Assembly: GCF_001666755.1 (NCBI RefSeq)
Contig: NZ_LZJC01000081.1
Coordinates: 1 to 42,786, forward strand
Reading direction: 5' to 3'
Length of the DNA: 42,786 bases
From: Mycobacterium sp. E1214
GTDB lineage: Bacteria; Actinomycetota; Actinomycetes; Mycobacteriales; Mycobacteriaceae
The stretch's first letter is position 1; each line of letters starts with the position of its first letter. Of this stretch, positions 15,778 through 28,100 are shown one piece after another. Below the pieces are notes generated by a model. It was given only the letters and a program-made list of their open reading frames with translations, was not told where the DNA came from and did no database searches. Position numbers and translations under genes: made by a program.

Positions 15778-18700
15778 TCACCGCCGATCACCGTCGTCGT
15801 CCTTGAGCGCCATCGCGATCAACGCGTCGGTGCTCAGCGAGTCGATCGGGTCGTCGCCGACATCGGCCCCGGCAGTGGGTTTTTCGGGTTCGCCGGCGAG
15901 TGCGAGCAAGGTGTCCAGTAGCCCCGTCCGGCGCAGCTCGCGCAGCGGGATCTTGCGCAGCACCGACCAGATGCGGTCCTCTTCGCTGTCCGCGGGATCG
16001 TCGTGCCGCAGTTGCCCGCGCAGGTGCTCGGCCAGCGCCGCGGGGGTGGGGTAATCGAAGATCAGCGTTCGCGGCAACGGCAGCCCGACGGCGCCGGTGA
16101 GGCGGTGCCGCAGCTCGACGCCGGTGAGCGAATCGAATCCGAGGTCACCGAAGGCGCGGCTGGGGTCGATGGCGTCGCCGCCCGGGTGGCCTAGAACGGC
16201 CGCGGCGTGCTCGCAGACCACTTCGAGCAGTCGGCGGCGCTGGTCGTCGGGCGACAGGGCGCGCAGCTGCCGGGCGACGTCCGGCGCCCCGTCGAGTTCG
16301 GCGCCCTTCACGCCCGCGGCACCGCCGAGCCAAAACCGTTGTCGGGCAAAAGCGTACGTGGGCAGGTCGGTCCGACGCGGATTGGTGCCAGCGAAGGTGG
16401 CGCCCCAGTCGACGTCCACCCCGGCGCCGAACAGGCGCGCGGCCGCCTCCAGCATCGCCTGCGGTTCGGGGCGGTCGGCGGCCAGGCCGGCCACCGACAC
16501 CACCCGCTCACCGGTCAACCCCTGCTCCAGCGCCGCGGTCAGCGCCGCGCCGGGGCCCACCTCGACGAACACCTCACCACCCAACGACTCCGCCGCCGCA
16601 ACACCGGCGAAGAACCGCACCGGTGCCCGCACGTGGTCCACCCAGTACCCCGTCGACCCGTACCCCGGCCCGGCCGGCTGCCCTGTGACGTTCGATACCA
16701 ACGCCACCCGCGGCGTTGCAGCCGTCAAGCCCCCGATCTGCTCGGCGAACGGCGCCAGCATCGGCTCCATCAACGCCGAGTGAAACGCGTGCGAGACCGC
16801 CAACGGCCGCACCCGCACACCCTCGGCGGCCAGCCGCCGCACCACCGCCTCGACCGCGTCCCGCTCCCCCGACACCACGACCGCCCGCGGTCCGTTGACC
16901 GCGGCGACGCTCACCCCCGCACCCAGCAGCGGCGCCACCTCGGACTCGGCGGCGCCCACCGCGACCATCACCCCGCCCGCGGGCAGCGCCCCCATCGACC
17001 GGCCGCGGGCCGCCACCACCCGCGCGGCGTCCGGCAGCGACAACACCCCCGCCACGCAGGCCGCCGCGATCTCGCCCACCGAATGTCCCAGCACCACGTC
17101 GGCGACCACGCCCCACGACCGCCACAGCGCCGCCAGGGCCACCTCGACGGCGAACAACGCGGGCTGCGCGAACTCGGTGTCGCGCAACGCCGTTGGGTCG
17201 TCGCCCCACATCACCTCGCGCAGCGGCCGACGCAGATGCCCGTCCAACGCCGCCACCGCGGCATCGAATGCCTGCGCGAAGACCGGGAACCGCCGCCACA
17301 ACTCACGCCCCATCCCCAGCCGCTGGGCACCCTGACCGGGAAACACGAACACCGTCTTGCCCAGCGCCGTGGCGCGGCCCAGCGCCGCGGGCGCGCCGGG
17401 GTTGCCGGATGCCAATGCCGCCAGCCCGTCCACCAACGGCGCGCGGCCCGCACCGACCAGGACCGCGCGCTGCTCGAACACCGTCCGCGTCGTCGCCAGC
17501 GACCAGCCCACATCCACCGCGCTCACATCCTCGTCGGCGCCCAACCGGGCCGCCAGCCGCTCGGCCTGCGCCGCCAGGGCCGCGTCCGTGCGCCCCGACA
17601 CCACCCACGCCACCATCGGATCACCCTGCGGTGCAGCGTCGTGCGGCACCGCAGGTGCCTGCTCCACGATCACATGCGCGTTGGTCCCGCCCATGCCGAA
17701 CGACGACACCCCCGCTCGCCGCGGACGCCCACGCTCGGGCCACGGCGTCGCATCCGTCGGGACCCGCAGCGCCTTCCGGTCGAGGACCGAGGTGGAGCTG
17801 GCGTGGTTGAGCGTCGATGGGACGACCGAATGCTGCAGCGCAAGAAGGGTTTTCAAGAGTCCGGCGATGCCGGCGGCGCCGCCGGCGTGTCCGATGTTGG
17901 TCTTGACGGAACCGAGCAGCAGCGGGGCCGGGCGGCCCGCGAAGACTTGCCTGAGCGCCTCGGCCTCGACGGCGTCGCCCACCGCGGTTCCGGTGCCGTG
18001 GGCCTCGACGTAGTCGACGTCGGCGCCGTCGAGGCCGGCGGCGGCCAGCGCGCGGCGCAGCACGTCGGCTTGGTGCGCGGCCGACGGCACCGTCTGGCCG
18101 GCGGGGTGGTGCCCGGCGTTGCCGACCGCCCCGCCCCGGATGACCCCGCGCACGCGGTCGCCGTCGCGCAGCGCCGCGTCCAACGGCTTGAGCAGCACCA
18201 GGCCGCCACCCTCGCCGCGCGCGTAGCCGTCGGCGCGCCGGTCGAACGCGTAGGTGTGCCCGGAGGGTGATACCGCTCCGAATTCCCGCTCCAGCAGCGC
18301 ACTTTCGGCGGCGAGGTTCAGGTGTACGCCGCCGGCGACGGCCAGCGGCGACTGCCCGGCGCGCACGCTTTCGCAGGCCAGGTGCACGGCCACCAGGGAC
18401 GAGGACTGGCCGGAGTCGACGGTCAGGCTGGGGCCGCGCCACCCGAGGGCGTAGGAGATCCGGTTGGCGATCATGCCGCGGCTGAGGCCGGTGAACGAGT
18501 GGTGGTCCAGGTGGTCGGCGACGTCGCGCAGCGTCAGGACGGCGTAGTCGTCGCCCATCGCCCCCAGGAACACCGAGACCTCTTGGCCGCGAAGCGTTTC
18601 CGGCAGAACGAAGGCGTCTTCGACCGCCTCCCACGCCAGTTCCAGCGCCAGCCGCTGCCGCGGATCCGTGGCCTGCGCCTCGCGCGGCGACACGTTGAAG

Positions 18701-18846
18701 AAGTCGGCGTCGAAGGCCGCGGCATCCACGGTGGCCCCGGCGGCCTCGCGGCCGTCCCGCAGCAGCTCCCAGAACGCGGCGGGCCCGGCCGCCCCCGGGA
18801 ATCGGCAGGCCACTCCGATGATCGCGACGTCCGTCGGCGGCGGCAA
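15778..18846 (-). CDS. pks9: Type I PKS loading-type module, KSQ-AT-ACP (Pks9-like)
   Basis: A 1022-residue modular PKS subunit. The KS (about 1-430) retains both catalytic histidines (EAHGTG and TNIGHAGG), but its nucleophile site reads TVDSGQSSSLVAVH, with Gln147 (codon at 18408-18406) in place of Cys. This is the KSQ signature of loading modules, which decarboxylate malonyl-ACP to acetyl-ACP. The AT (about 490-800; GHSVGE near 585, HAFHS near 687) carries the malonyl-type motif. The ACP is at about 880-950 (GFDSLTGVELRH). The C-terminus has a docking-like helix (DPIDSLSTDALIAMAL). There are no reductive domains. No ATG or GTG precedes the KS; TTG at 18846, two bases after the Pks8/17 stop, is the best start. 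Tight spacing implies co-translation with pks8/17. Confidence 0.92.
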   Translation of the reverse strand: MPPPTDVAIIGVACRFPGAAGPAAFWELLRDGREAAGATVDAAAFDADFFNVSPREAQATDPRQRLALELAWEAVEDAFVLPETLRGQEVSVFLGAMGDDYAVLTLRDVADHLDHHSFTGLSRGMIANRISYALGWRGPSLTVDSGQSSSLVAVHLACESVRAGQSPLAVAGGVHLNLAAESALLEREFGAVSPSGHTYAFDRRADGYARGEGGGLVLLKPLDAALRDGDRVRGVIRGGAVGNAGHHPAGQTVPSAAHQADVLRRALAAAGLDGADVDYVEAHGTGTAVGDAVEAEALRQVFAGRPAPLLLGSVKTNIGHAGGAAGIAGLLKTLLALQHSVVPSTLNHASSTSVLDRKALRVPTDATPWPERGRPRRAGVSSFGMGGTNAHVIVEQAPAVPHDAAPQGDPMVAWVVSGRTDAALAAQAERLAARLGADEDVSAVDVGWSLATTRTVFEQRAVLVGAGRAPLVDGLAALASGNPGAPAALGRATALGKTVFVFPGQGAQRLGMGRELWRRFPVFAQAFDAAVAALDGHLRRPLREVMWGDDPTALRDTEFAQPALFAVEVALAALWRSWGVVADVVLGHSVGEIAAACVAGVLSLPDAARVVAARGRSMGALPAGGVMVAVGAAESEVAPLLGAGVSVAAVNGPRAVVVSGERDAVEAVVRRLAAEGVRVRPLAVSHAFHSALMEPMLAPFAEQIGGLTAATPRVALVSNVTGQPAGPGYGSTGYWVDHVRAPVRFFAGVAAAESLGGEVFVEVGPGAALTAALEQGLTGERVVSVAGLAADRPEPQAMLEAAARLFGAGVDVDWGATFAGTNPRRTDLPTYAFARQRFWLGGAAGVKGAELDGAPDVARQLRALSPDDQRRRLLEVVCEHAAAVLGHPGGDAIDPSRAFGDLGFDSLTGVELRHRLTGAVGLPLPRTLIFDYPTPAALAEHLRGQLRHDDPADSEEDRIWSVLRKIPLRELRRTGLLDTLLALAGEPEKPTAGADVGDDPIDSLSTDALIAMALKDDDGDRR

Positions 18847-18848
18847 GG

Positions 18849-21800
18849 TCAGGGGCCGACTTCGTCGTCGAGGATGGCGAAGAGCTGGCTGTCGGTCGCG
18901 GTGGCGATGTCGTCGTCGAACGCGGCGTCGGCGAAGCTCGGCAGCGTGGGGGGCGCCGGGGCCGCCAGCAGACCCTGGAGCCGGGCGACGAGCTGCGCCC
19001 GTTCGGCCGCGGTCCAGTCGGGCCGGTCGAGCAGGGCCTGCACTTCGGCGGTGAGGTCCTGGAAGCGGGCCAGTCGATCGGGCGGGGTGGGCGGCGGCGC
19101 GCCGGTGGCCAATTGGGCGTCGAGGTGCTCGGCCAGGGTGACGGGCGTGGGGTGGTCGAAGATCAGGGTCGGTGACAGCGTCAGCCCCGTCGCGATCTTC
19201 AGCCGGTTGCGCAACTCGACCGCGGTCAGGGAGTCGAACCCGAGGTCGGCGAAGGCCTCCTCGGGGTTGATGTCGTGGTGCCCCAACACCGTGGCGGCGT
19301 TGCCGCACACCACGTCCAGCAGCTCGGCCCGGCGCTGGTCGGCGGTCATGCCGTCCAGACGGGCCCGCAGCCCCGTCATCGACGCCATGTCCGTGGCGTC
19401 GATGACCCGGCGCGACGGCCGGGCGGCCAGCTGACTGAGCAGCGGCGGCAGCGCCGCGCCGTTGTGCGCGAGCGCCCGGGCGTCGAGCCGGGTGCCGACC
19501 AGCACGGGGCGTTCGTCGCGCAGCGCGGCGTCCAGCAGGGCCAGCGCTTGGGGGGTCGACAGCGTGGCCAGGCCGACGCGGGCCATCCGCGCCCGATCCC
19601 GCTCCCCCAGGTGCTCGGTCATTCCGGACGTTTCCTCCCACATCCCCCACGCCACCGACAGGCCCGGCAGGCCGCGGGCGCGGCGGTGCGCCGCGAGCGC
19701 GTCCAGGAAGCTGTTGGCCGCCGCGTAATTGCCCTGACCCGGGGCGCCGACGATGCCCGCCATCGACGAGAACATCACAAACGCCGCCAGATCCAGGTCT
19801 TGGGTCAGCTCGTGCAGGTGCCACGCCCCGCCGGCCTTGGCGTGCAGCACCGCGTCGACGCGCTCGGGAGTCAACGACGCGACCACGGCGTCGGCGAGCA
19901 CCCCGGCGGCGTGGATCACCGCCCGCAGCGGGTACTGCTCGGGCACCTGGCCGAGCAGCGCCGCGACGGCGTCGCGGTCACCGATGTCGGCGGCCACCAC
20001 CGACACGGACGCACCCGCCTCGCGCAGCTCGGCCACCAATTCGGCGGTGCGCTCGGCCGTTTCGCCACTGCGGCTGACGAGCAGCACGTGCGGCACCCGG
20101 TGCCGCGCGACCAGGTGTCGGGCCACCGCGGCGCCGGCCATCCCGGTGCCGCCGGTGATCAGTGCCGTCCCGCCCGCCAGCCCGGCGGGGCCGCCGGGCA
20201 GGGTGAGCACGACCTTGCCGACATGGCGGGCCTGGCTGACGAACCGATACGCCTCGGCGGCGTTGCGGACATCGAACGCCTTGGTGGGCAACGGAGTCAG
20301 CACGCCGGCACCGAACAGCTGCAGCAGGTCGGCGAGCATCCGCGCGATGTGGTCGGGCCCCGCCTCCATCAGATCGAACGCCCGATAGTGGGCGCCCCGG
20401 TGGGCGTGCGCGACGGCGTCGGGGTCACGCAGGTCGGTCTTGCCCATCTCGATGAACCGGCCGCCGGGCGCCAGCAACCGCAGCGACGCGTCGGTGAAGT
20501 CACCGGCCAGCGAGTTGAGCACGACGTCCACACCCCGGCCCGCCGAGGTGGCGGCGAACGTGGACTCGAAATCCAGGGTGCGCGAGTCGGCGATGTGGTC
20601 GTCGTCGATGCCCATGGCGCGCAACGTGTCCCATTTGCCGCGGCTGGCGGTCGCGAACACCTCGGCGCCCCAGTGCCGGGCCAGTTGCACCGCGGCCATC
20701 CCGACGCCGCCGGCGGCGGCGTGGATGAGCACCCGCTGCCCGGCCCGCAGCCCGCCCAGCACTGACAACCCGTAATAGGCGGTCAGGAACACCACCGGGA
20801 CGCCGGCGGCGGAGACCGTCGACCAGCCCGGCGGCACCCGGGTCACCAACCGCGTGTCGACGGCTGCCTCCGAACCGGTCAACCCAAAGATGCCCATCAC
20901 GACGTCGCCCACGCCCAGCCCGGTCACACCGGGCCCGACCTCGGTCACCGTCCCGGCGCCCTCGGCACCCAGCTCGGCGGCGCCCGGATACATGCCCAGC
21001 GCCACCAGCACGTCCCGGAAGTTGACCCCGGCGGCGGCCACCGCCACCCGCACCTGGCCGGCCGCCAATTCCGCGGGCGGGCCGCTGCGCACCGTCAGCT
21101 CCTCCAGCGTGCCGGTGCCGCCGGCGGCCAACCGCCACACCGCCGGCGGCGCGGGCAGCGTCAACTCCGGTCGGGCGGGCACCGGGCGCAGCCGGGCGCT
21201 GTAGGCGGTGCCGTCGCGCACCAACACCTGCGGTTCGCCGGTCGCGACGGCGGTCCCGACGTCCAGCGAGCCGTCGGAATCGACCAGCACGACGCGGCCG
21301 GGATGCTCGGCCTGCGCCGAGCGCATCAGCCCCCACAGCGCGGCGCCGGCCAGATCCGGAGCGTCCTCACCGGGCAGTCCCACCGCCCCGCGGGTCAACA
21401 CCGCCAGGGTCCCGGCGCCGGCCAGCCGGGACTGGACCACGCCCAGCGCCTCGTGCGTGGCCGCGTATACCGAGGGCAGCGCCGCGGCGCCCTCGCGCCG
21501 CGCGTCCCACACCTCGACGGCGACGGCGCTGTCGCCCACCGTGATCGGCGTCCAGGTCAGCTCGAGCAGCTCCCCGCCGCCGGAGCGGGCCGCCGCGGCG
21601 GCCGTGAGCTGCTCGGCGGAGACCGCTCGGGTCACCAGTTCGCGCACCGACAGCACCGGCAGCCCCGAGGCGTCGGCGAGCTCCACGGTCACGGCGCCCG
21701 CGCCGACGGGCGCGAGCCGCACCCGCACCCGGGCGGCGCCCGCCGCGAACAGGCTGACGCCCTGCCAGGAGAACGGCAGCACGGTCTCGCCGCCGTCGTC

Positions 21801-24800
21801 GGCGACGCCGAGGGCGTGCAGGGCGGCGTCGAGGACCACCGGGTGGATGCCGAAGCCGCCCGTGCTGACGCCGTCGGGTTGCGCGGCCTGCACCTCGGCG
21901 AAGATTTCGGCGCCGCGCCGCCACACGGCCCGCAGCCCGCGGAAGGCCGGGCCGTAACGGTAGCCGCGGGCGGCCAGGTCGTCGTAGGCGCCGGTGACGT
22001 CGACCGCGGCGGCTCCGGTGGGCGGCCACGTCGCCAAATCGGCGCCGGGCTCGACCGCAGCGGCGGTCAGCACCCCCTGCGCGTGCGCAACCCAATCTGA
22101 TTGCGGGGCTTGGGAATACACCGCGGCGGCCCGGGCTCCGGTCGCGTCGGGGGGGTCGACCACCACCTGGATCTGCACCGCCCCGGCGGGCGGCAACGGC
22201 AGTGGCGCCGCGAGCGTCAGCTCTTCGATGACCGGGCAGCCGACCTCGTCGCCGGCGCGCAGCATCAGCTCGACGAAGCCAGCACCCGGGAACAGCACCG
22301 TGCCGGCCACGGCGTGGTCGGCCAGCCACGGCTGCGCGGCCGTGGACAGCCGGCCGGTGAGCACCACCCCGCCGGAGTCGGGGCGCTCCACCACCGCGCC
22401 CAGCAGCGCATGGTCGGCCTCGGTCAGCCCCAGGCTGCCGACGTTGCGTGACCCCACCGCGTCGCTGGACAGCCAGAACCGGCGCCGCGTGAAGGCGTAG
22501 GTGGGCAGCTCGACCCGGCGCGCGTTCGACCCGTCGAAGGCCGCCGCCCACCGCACGTCGGCGCCGGCCGCGAACAGCTGCCCCGCCGCCCGCAACAGCG
22601 AGTCGGCTTCGGGGCGGCCCTTGGCCAGCGTCACCACCGCGGACGCCCGGTCCGAGGTCAGGGACTGCTCGACCGCGGGCGTCAACGCCGCGCCCGGACC
22701 CACCTCCACGAACGCGCCGGCGCCCAACGATTCGGCCAGGCGCACACCGTCGACGAACCGCACCGGCTTGCGCACATGGTCCACCCAATAGGCGGCCGTT
22801 CCGTACTCGGGGCCGGCGAGTTGGCCGGTGAGGTTGGACGCCAACGGGATTCGCGGCTCGGCCGTCGACACCCGGGCGGCCACCGCCGCGAAGTCATCGA
22901 GCATGGGCTCCATCAACGGTGAATGGAACGCGTGCGAGACCGCCAGCGAGTGCACCCGGGCGCCGCCGGCGGCCAGCCGGTCCGCGACCGCCCGCACCGC
23001 GGACCGCTCCCCGGAAAGCACCAACGACCGCGGCCCGTTGACCGCCGCGATGCTCACGGCGCCGTCCAGCAGCCCGGTCACCTCGGCTTCGGTGGCGCTC
23101 ACCGCCACCATCGCGCCCCCGGCCGGCAAGCCCGCCATCAACCGCCCCCGCGCCGCGACCAGTCGTGCCGCGTCGGGCAGCGACAGCGCCCCGGCGACGC
23201 AGGCGGCGGCGATCTCGCCCACCGAATGCCCGATCACCACATCGGGTGTCACACCGAGGGACTGCCACAACGCGGCCAGCGCGACCTCCACGACGAACAG
23301 CGCGGGCTGGGCGAACTCCGTGCTCTGCAGCAGCTCCGGGTCGGTCCCCCACATCACCTCGCGCATCGGCAGCCGCGCATGACCGTCCACCGCGGCGACG
23401 GCCTCGTCGAACGCCGTGGCGAACGCCGGGAAACGCTCGTACAGGCCGGCGCCCATCCCGAGCGCCTGCGACCCCTGGCCGGGAAAGACGAACGCCCGCT
23501 TGCCCGCCGACCGCGCCCGGCCGACCGCCGCGACCGGGTCGAGGCGCCCCGCCGCCAGCGCGGACAACCCCGCCGTGAGGTCGCCGCGCTCGGCGCCGAC
23601 CAGCACGGCGCGGTGTTCGAACGCCGCCCGGGTGGTGGCCAGCGACCACCCGACGTCCACCGCCCGCGGCCCCGCGTCGGCAGTCAGCCGGTCCAGCAGA
23701 CGTTGCGCCTGGCCGGCCAAGGCCTCCGGCGAGCGCGCCGACAACACCCAGGGGATCACCGGAGCGGACGTGGGCGGGGCCGCTTCGGGCGCGCTCTCGG
23801 CCGGCGCCTGCTCCACGATCACGTGCGCGTTGGTGCCGCTGATGCCGAACGACGACACCCCCGCCCGGCGCGGACGGTCCCGCTCGGGCCAGGGCTGCGG
23901 TTCGGTCAGCAGCGACACGGCACCGGCCGACCAATCCACGTGCGGCGACGGCACATCCACGTTGAGGGTCTTCGGCAGCACCCCGTGCCGCATCGCCTGC
24001 ACCATCTTGATGACCCCGGCCACGCCCGCCGCGGCCGACGTGTGCCCGATGTTCGATTTGATCGAGCCGAGCCACAGCGGCCGGCTCGCGTCCCGGTCCT
24101 GCCCGTAGGTGGCCAGCAGCGCCTGGGCCTCGATCGGGTCGCCCAAAACCGTTCCCGTGCCGTGCCCTTCGACGGCGTCCACGTCGGCCGCGGCCAGCCC
24201 GGCGCCGGCCAGCGCCGCCCGGATGACCCGTTGCTGGGACGGTCCGTTGGGGGCGGTCAGGCCGTTGGAGGCGCCGTCCTGGTTGACCGCCGACCCCTTG
24301 AGCAGCGCCAGCACCGGATGCCCCAGGCGCCGCGCGTCGGCCAGCCGCTCCAACACCAGCACGCCGGCGCCCTCGGACCACGAGGTGCCGTCCGCGGCGC
24401 CGGCGTACACCTTGCAGCGACCGTCGGGCGCCAGCGCCCGCTGCCGGCTGAACTCCACGAACGCGGCGGGGGTGGCCATGACGGTCACGCCGCCCGCCAG
24501 CGCCAGATCGCATTCGCCGGAGCGCAGCGACTGCGCGGCCAGGTGCATGGCCACCAGCGACGACGAACAGGCCGTGTCGATCGACACGGCGGGGCCTTCG
24601 AGCCCCAGCACGTAGGCGACCCGGCCGGAGGTGACGCTGAGGGTGGAGCCGGTCAGGCCGTAGCCCTCCAGTTCACCCTTGACCTCACCGCCGTAGCCGG
24701 CGTGGATGACGCCGGCGAACACCCCGGTGGCGGTGCCCCGCAGCCCGAACGGGTCGATCCCGGCGCGCTCCAACGCTTCCCAGGAGATCTCGAGCATCAC

Positions 24801-25175
24801 CCGCTGCTGGGGGTCCATCGCGAGGGCCTCGCTGGGCCCGATGCCGAAGAAGCCGGCGTCGAAGTCGCCCGCGTTCTGCAGGAAGCTGCCGCGGCGGGTG
24901 TACATCTTGCCCGCGGCGTCGGGGTCGGGGTCGAACAACCCCTCGACGTCCCAGCCGCGGTCGGCCGGAAAGTCCGACACCGTGTCGCGCCCTTCGGCGA
25001 CCAACTGCCACAACGCTTCCGGGCTGTCGACGCCGCCGGAATAGCGGCACGCCATCCCCACGACGGCCACCGGCTCGGCGAGCTTGCCTTCCAGTTCGGC
25101 GACGCGGCGCCGAGTCCGCCTGAGGTCGGCCGTGAGGCGCTTCAGGTAGTCGACGTGCTGCGAGGTGCCCGGCAT
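18849..25175 (-). CDS. pks8: Fully reducing type I PKS module (Pks8/Pks17-like, uninterrupted)
   Basis: A 2108-residue complete module. An N-terminal docking coil ([20 protein letters not shown]) is followed by KS (about 35-460, [13 protein letters not shown] with Cys near 203), AT (GHSVGE near 648, HAFHS near 747: malonyl type), DH (DHAVAG..LFPGAGF near 955; LDAALHALG), ER ([15 protein letters not shown] near 1487), KR (ITGGTGMAG near 1675; FSSMAG and GNYAAANSF) and ACP ([12 protein letters not shown] near 1978). The tail ends in [14 protein letters not shown], a docking-like segment. It would add two carbons and reduce them fully. M. tuberculosis H37Rv carries this as adjacent pks8 and pks17; here it is one frame. 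The ATG at 25175 has GGGAG six bases upstream and lies 19 bp after the pks7 stop. Confidence 0.93.
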   Translation of the reverse strand: MPGTSQHVDYLKRLTADLRRTRRRVAELEGKLAEPVAVVGMACRYSGGVDSPEALWQLVAEGRDTVSDFPADRGWDVEGLFDPDPDAAGKMYTRRGSFLQNAGDFDAGFFGIGPSEALAMDPQQRVMLEISWEALERAGIDPFGLRGTATGVFAGVIHAGYGGEVKGELEGYGLTGSTLSVTSGRVAYVLGLEGPAVSIDTACSSSLVAMHLAAQSLRSGECDLALAGGVTVMATPAAFVEFSRQRALAPDGRCKVYAGAADGTSWSEGAGVLVLERLADARRLGHPVLALLKGSAVNQDGASNGLTAPNGPSQQRVIRAALAGAGLAAADVDAVEGHGTGTVLGDPIEAQALLATYGQDRDASRPLWLGSIKSNIGHTSAAAGVAGVIKMVQAMRHGVLPKTLNVDVPSPHVDWSAGAVSLLTEPQPWPERDRPRRAGVSSFGISGTNAHVIVEQAPAESAPEAAPPTSAPVIPWVLSARSPEALAGQAQRLLDRLTADAGPRAVDVGWSLATTRAAFEHRAVLVGAERGDLTAGLSALAAGRLDPVAAVGRARSAGKRAFVFPGQGSQALGMGAGLYERFPAFATAFDEAVAAVDGHARLPMREVMWGTDPELLQSTEFAQPALFVVEVALAALWQSLGVTPDVVIGHSVGEIAAACVAGALSLPDAARLVAARGRLMAGLPAGGAMVAVSATEAEVTGLLDGAVSIAAVNGPRSLVLSGERSAVRAVADRLAAGGARVHSLAVSHAFHSPLMEPMLDDFAAVAARVSTAEPRIPLASNLTGQLAGPEYGTAAYWVDHVRKPVRFVDGVRLAESLGAGAFVEVGPGAALTPAVEQSLTSDRASAVVTLAKGRPEADSLLRAAGQLFAAGADVRWAAAFDGSNARRVELPTYAFTRRRFWLSSDAVGSRNVGSLGLTEADHALLGAVVERPDSGGVVLTGRLSTAAQPWLADHAVAGTVLFPGAGFVELMLRAGDEVGCPVIEELTLAAPLPLPPAGAVQIQVVVDPPDATGARAAAVYSQAPQSDWVAHAQGVLTAAAVEPGADLATWPPTGAAAVDVTGAYDDLAARGYRYGPAFRGLRAVWRRGAEIFAEVQAAQPDGVSTGGFGIHPVVLDAALHALGVADDGGETVLPFSWQGVSLFAAGAARVRVRLAPVGAGAVTVELADASGLPVLSVRELVTRAVSAEQLTAAAAARSGGGELLELTWTPITVGDSAVAVEVWDARREGAAALPSVYAATHEALGVVQSRLAGAGTLAVLTRGAVGLPGEDAPDLAGAALWGLMRSAQAEHPGRVVLVDSDGSLDVGTAVATGEPQVLVRDGTAYSARLRPVPARPELTLPAPPAVWRLAAGGTGTLEELTVRSGPPAELAAGQVRVAVAAAGVNFRDVLVALGMYPGAAELGAEGAGTVTEVGPGVTGLGVGDVVMGIFGLTGSEAAVDTRLVTRVPPGWSTVSAAGVPVVFLTAYYGLSVLGGLRAGQRVLIHAAAGGVGMAAVQLARHWGAEVFATASRGKWDTLRAMGIDDDHIADSRTLDFESTFAATSAGRGVDVVLNSLAGDFTDASLRLLAPGGRFIEMGKTDLRDPDAVAHAHRGAHYRAFDLMEAGPDHIARMLADLLQLFGAGVLTPLPTKAFDVRNAAEAYRFVSQARHVGKVVLTLPGGPAGLAGGTALITGGTGMAGAAVARHLVARHRVPHVLLVSRSGETAERTAELVAELREAGASVSVVAADIGDRDAVAALLGQVPEQYPLRAVIHAAGVLADAVVASLTPERVDAVLHAKAGGAWHLHELTQDLDLAAFVMFSSMAGIVGAPGQGNYAAANSFLDALAAHRRARGLPGLSVAWGMWEETSGMTEHLGERDRARMARVGLATLSTPQALALLDAALRDERPVLVGTRLDARALAHNGAALPPLLSQLAARPSRRVIDATDMASMTGLRARLDGMTADQRRAELLDVVCGNAATVLGHHDINPEEAFADLGFDSLTAVELRNRLKIATGLTLSPTLIFDHPTPVTLAEHLDAQLATGAPPPTPPDRLARFQDLTAEVQALLDRPDWTAAERAQLVARLQGLLAAPAPPTLPSFADAAFDDDIATATDSQLFAILDDEVGP

Positions 25176-25194
25176 CGGTGCTCCCTGGGGGCCC

Positions 25195-28100
25195 TCAGCG
25201 GCCGAGTTCTTCATCGAGGATGGCAAAGAGTTCGCTTTCGGTGGCGGCGTCGAGGTCGGCGTCGAGGTGTTGGGAGTCGAGCTGCTGGTCGGCGGGGTCG
25301 AACACGTTGAGCAGGTGCTGGATTCGGCTCCGCAGGGCGGGCTTGTCGTCGGCGGTCCAGCCGGGCCGCGCCAGCAGGGCCTGCAGTTCGCGGGTGACGT
25401 CGTTGAAGCGGGCCATCAGGCCGGGATCGTCACCGCCGCCGTCGCCCGGCACGCCCAGCTGGGTGTCCAGGTAGCCGGCCAGCGCTGCCGGGGTGGCGTA
25501 GTCGAAGATGAGCGTCGGCGAAAGGGTCAGGCCTGTCACGTTTTTGAGGCGGTTGCGCAGCTCGACCGCGGTGAGCGAGTCGAAGCCGAGCTCCCGGAAC
25601 GCGGTGCCGGCGTCGAGGTCCTCGGGGTTGGGCACGCCCAGCACCGTGGCGGCGTTGCCGCGCACCAGCTCGACGAGCTCGCGCTGCCGCGCCTCGGAGC
25701 TCAACCCGCCCAGGCGCGCGGCCAGGCCGCTGGCCGACGCGGCACCGACGGCGTCGTCGATGACGCGGCGCGACCGGCGGGTGACCAGCCCGTCGAGCAG
25801 CGGCGGCAGGGCGGTGCTATCGCGGGAGAGCGCGGCGCGGTCGACGCGGGCGGCGACGACGACGGGGTGGTCGCCCAGCAGCGCGGCGTCGAAGGACGCG
25901 CACGCCCGTTCGGTGGACAGCGGCGCCAGGCCCAGCTTGCTCATGCGGGCCTTGTCGCGGTCGCCCAGGTGCGCGGTCATCGCGGAGGCCCGCTCCCACA
26001 GGCCCCATGCCAGCGACAGCCCCGGCAGGCCCAGCGCGTGCCGGTGGGCCATCAGGCCGTCGAGGAAGCTGTTGGCCGCCGCGTAGTTGGCCTGGCCGGG
26101 GGTGCCGACGATGCCGGCCATCGACGAGAACACCACGAATGCGGACAGATCCAGGTCGCGGGTCAGCTGGTGCAGGTGCCACGCGCCGTCGACCTTGGCC
26201 CGCAGCACCGTGTCCACCCGCTGCGGGGTGAGCGAGGAGAGCAGGCCGTCGTCGAGCACCCCGGCCGCGTGGATCACGCCGCGCAGCGGGTGCTCGGCCG
26301 GGATGCGGGCCAAGGTGGCCGCGACGGCCTCCCGGTCGGCGACGTCGCACGCCGCCACGGCCACGCTGGCGCCGGCCCGCTGCAGCTGGTCCACCAGCTC
26401 CGCGGTGCCGGGGGCGCCGGTCCCGGCGCGGCTGGCCAGCACCACGTGGGCCACCCCGTAGCGGTCCACCAGGTGGCGGGCCAGGGCGGACCCGGCCATG
26501 CCGGTGCCGCCCGTGATCAGCACGCTGCCCCCGGCCAGCCCGCCGCCACCCCCGCTGAGCAGGCCGCCGGGCCCGGACGGGACGGTCAGCACCACCTTGC
26601 CGATGTGCCGGGCCTGGCTGACGAACCGGTAGGCCGCCGACGCGCACCGCACGTCGAAGGTCTTCAGCGGCAGCGGCCGCACGGCGCCGTCGCGCAGCAG
26701 GGCGACGGTCTCGGCCAGCATCGCCGCCGTGCGGTCCGGGCCGGCCTCCACCAGGTCGAAGGCCCGGTACCGCGCGCCGCGGTAGCGCTGGGCGACGACG
26801 CTCGGGTCGCGGGGGTCGGTCTTGCCCATCTCGACGAACCGGCCGCCCGGGGCCAAAAGCCGCAGCGACGCGTCGGTGAATTCGCCGGCCAGGGAGTTGA
26901 GCACGACGTCGACGCCGGCACCGCCGGTGGCGGCGCGGAATTTCTCCTCGAACTCCAGCGAGCGCGAATCAGCGATGTGCTCGTCGTCGAAACCCATGCC
27001 GCGCAACGTGTCCCACTTGCCGCGGCTCGCGGTGGCGAACACCTCGGCGCCCCAGTGCCGGGCCAGCTGGACCGCGGCCATCCCGACGCCGCCGGTGGCG
27101 GTGTGGACCAGCACCCGCTCGCCGGCCCGCAGGCCGGCCAGTTCCCGCAGCCCGTACAGCGCCGTCAGGAACACCACCGGCACGCCGGCCGCCTGCGTCA
27201 GCGTCAGCTCCCCCGGGACCGGCGTCACCAGCCGCTGGTCCACGACCACCTCGGAACCGACGACCTGCAGCAGGCCCAGCACCGGGTCGCCGACGGCCAG
27301 GCCGGTCACGTCGGGGGCGACCTCGGTGATCACCCCGGCGCCCTCGGCGCCCAGGTGCCCGCCGCCGGGATACATCCCGAGGGCGACCAGCACGTCGCGG
27401 AAGTTCACGCCGACGGCGGCCACCGCCACCCGCACCTGACCGGGCCGCAGTTCGGCCGGCGGGAGCGCGGTGACGACGAGGTCGCCCAGGGTGCCGGCCC
27501 CGCCGGCGTCGAGCCGCCAGCCTCCGCGCGGCAGCCCCAGCACCCGGTCCGCCCGCAGCGGCGTGAGCCGGGCCGCGTGCACCACGCCGTCGCGGACGAC
27601 GAGTTGCGGCTCACCGCAGCGGGCCGCCGCGACCGGGTCCACCGAGCCGTCGGTGTCGATCAGCACCACCCGGCCCGGGTGCTCGGCCTGCGCCGAGCGC
27701 ACCAGCCCGCACACCGCGGCCCCGGCCAGGTCGGTGACGTCCTCACCGGGCAGCGCCACCGCCCCGCTCGTGCACACCGCCAACGTCCCCGCGTCGTCGC
27801 CGCGCAGCCACGATTGCAGCACGCCCAGCGCCTCGGCGGCCGCGGCGTGCACCGACGCCACCACGTCACCGTCGCGGGCGGTCAGCTCCCGGGCGGTGAC
27901 GTCGCCGTGGCCGGCGTTGTCCGGCAACGGTATTGGGGACCAGGCCACGTCGAACAGTGAGGAACCGACGCCGCCGTCCCCGTCGCCGAGGGACGCCGCG
28001 CGCATGGCCAGGGACCGCACCGAGAGCACCGGCAGGCCCGCGCCGTCGGCCAGTTCGAGCGATACCGCGTCCCCGCCGGCGGGCGCGATCCGCACCCGGG

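Noticed and set aside
18847..19824. A longer N-terminus for pks9
   Set aside because: The extension would overlap the ACP and tail coding region of pks8/17 in another frame and has shadow composition; the KS begins right after TTG 18846.
25165..27960. A plus-strand 931-codon frame across pks7
   Set aside because: It is the antisense shadow of PKS domains that are plainly encoded on the minus strand.
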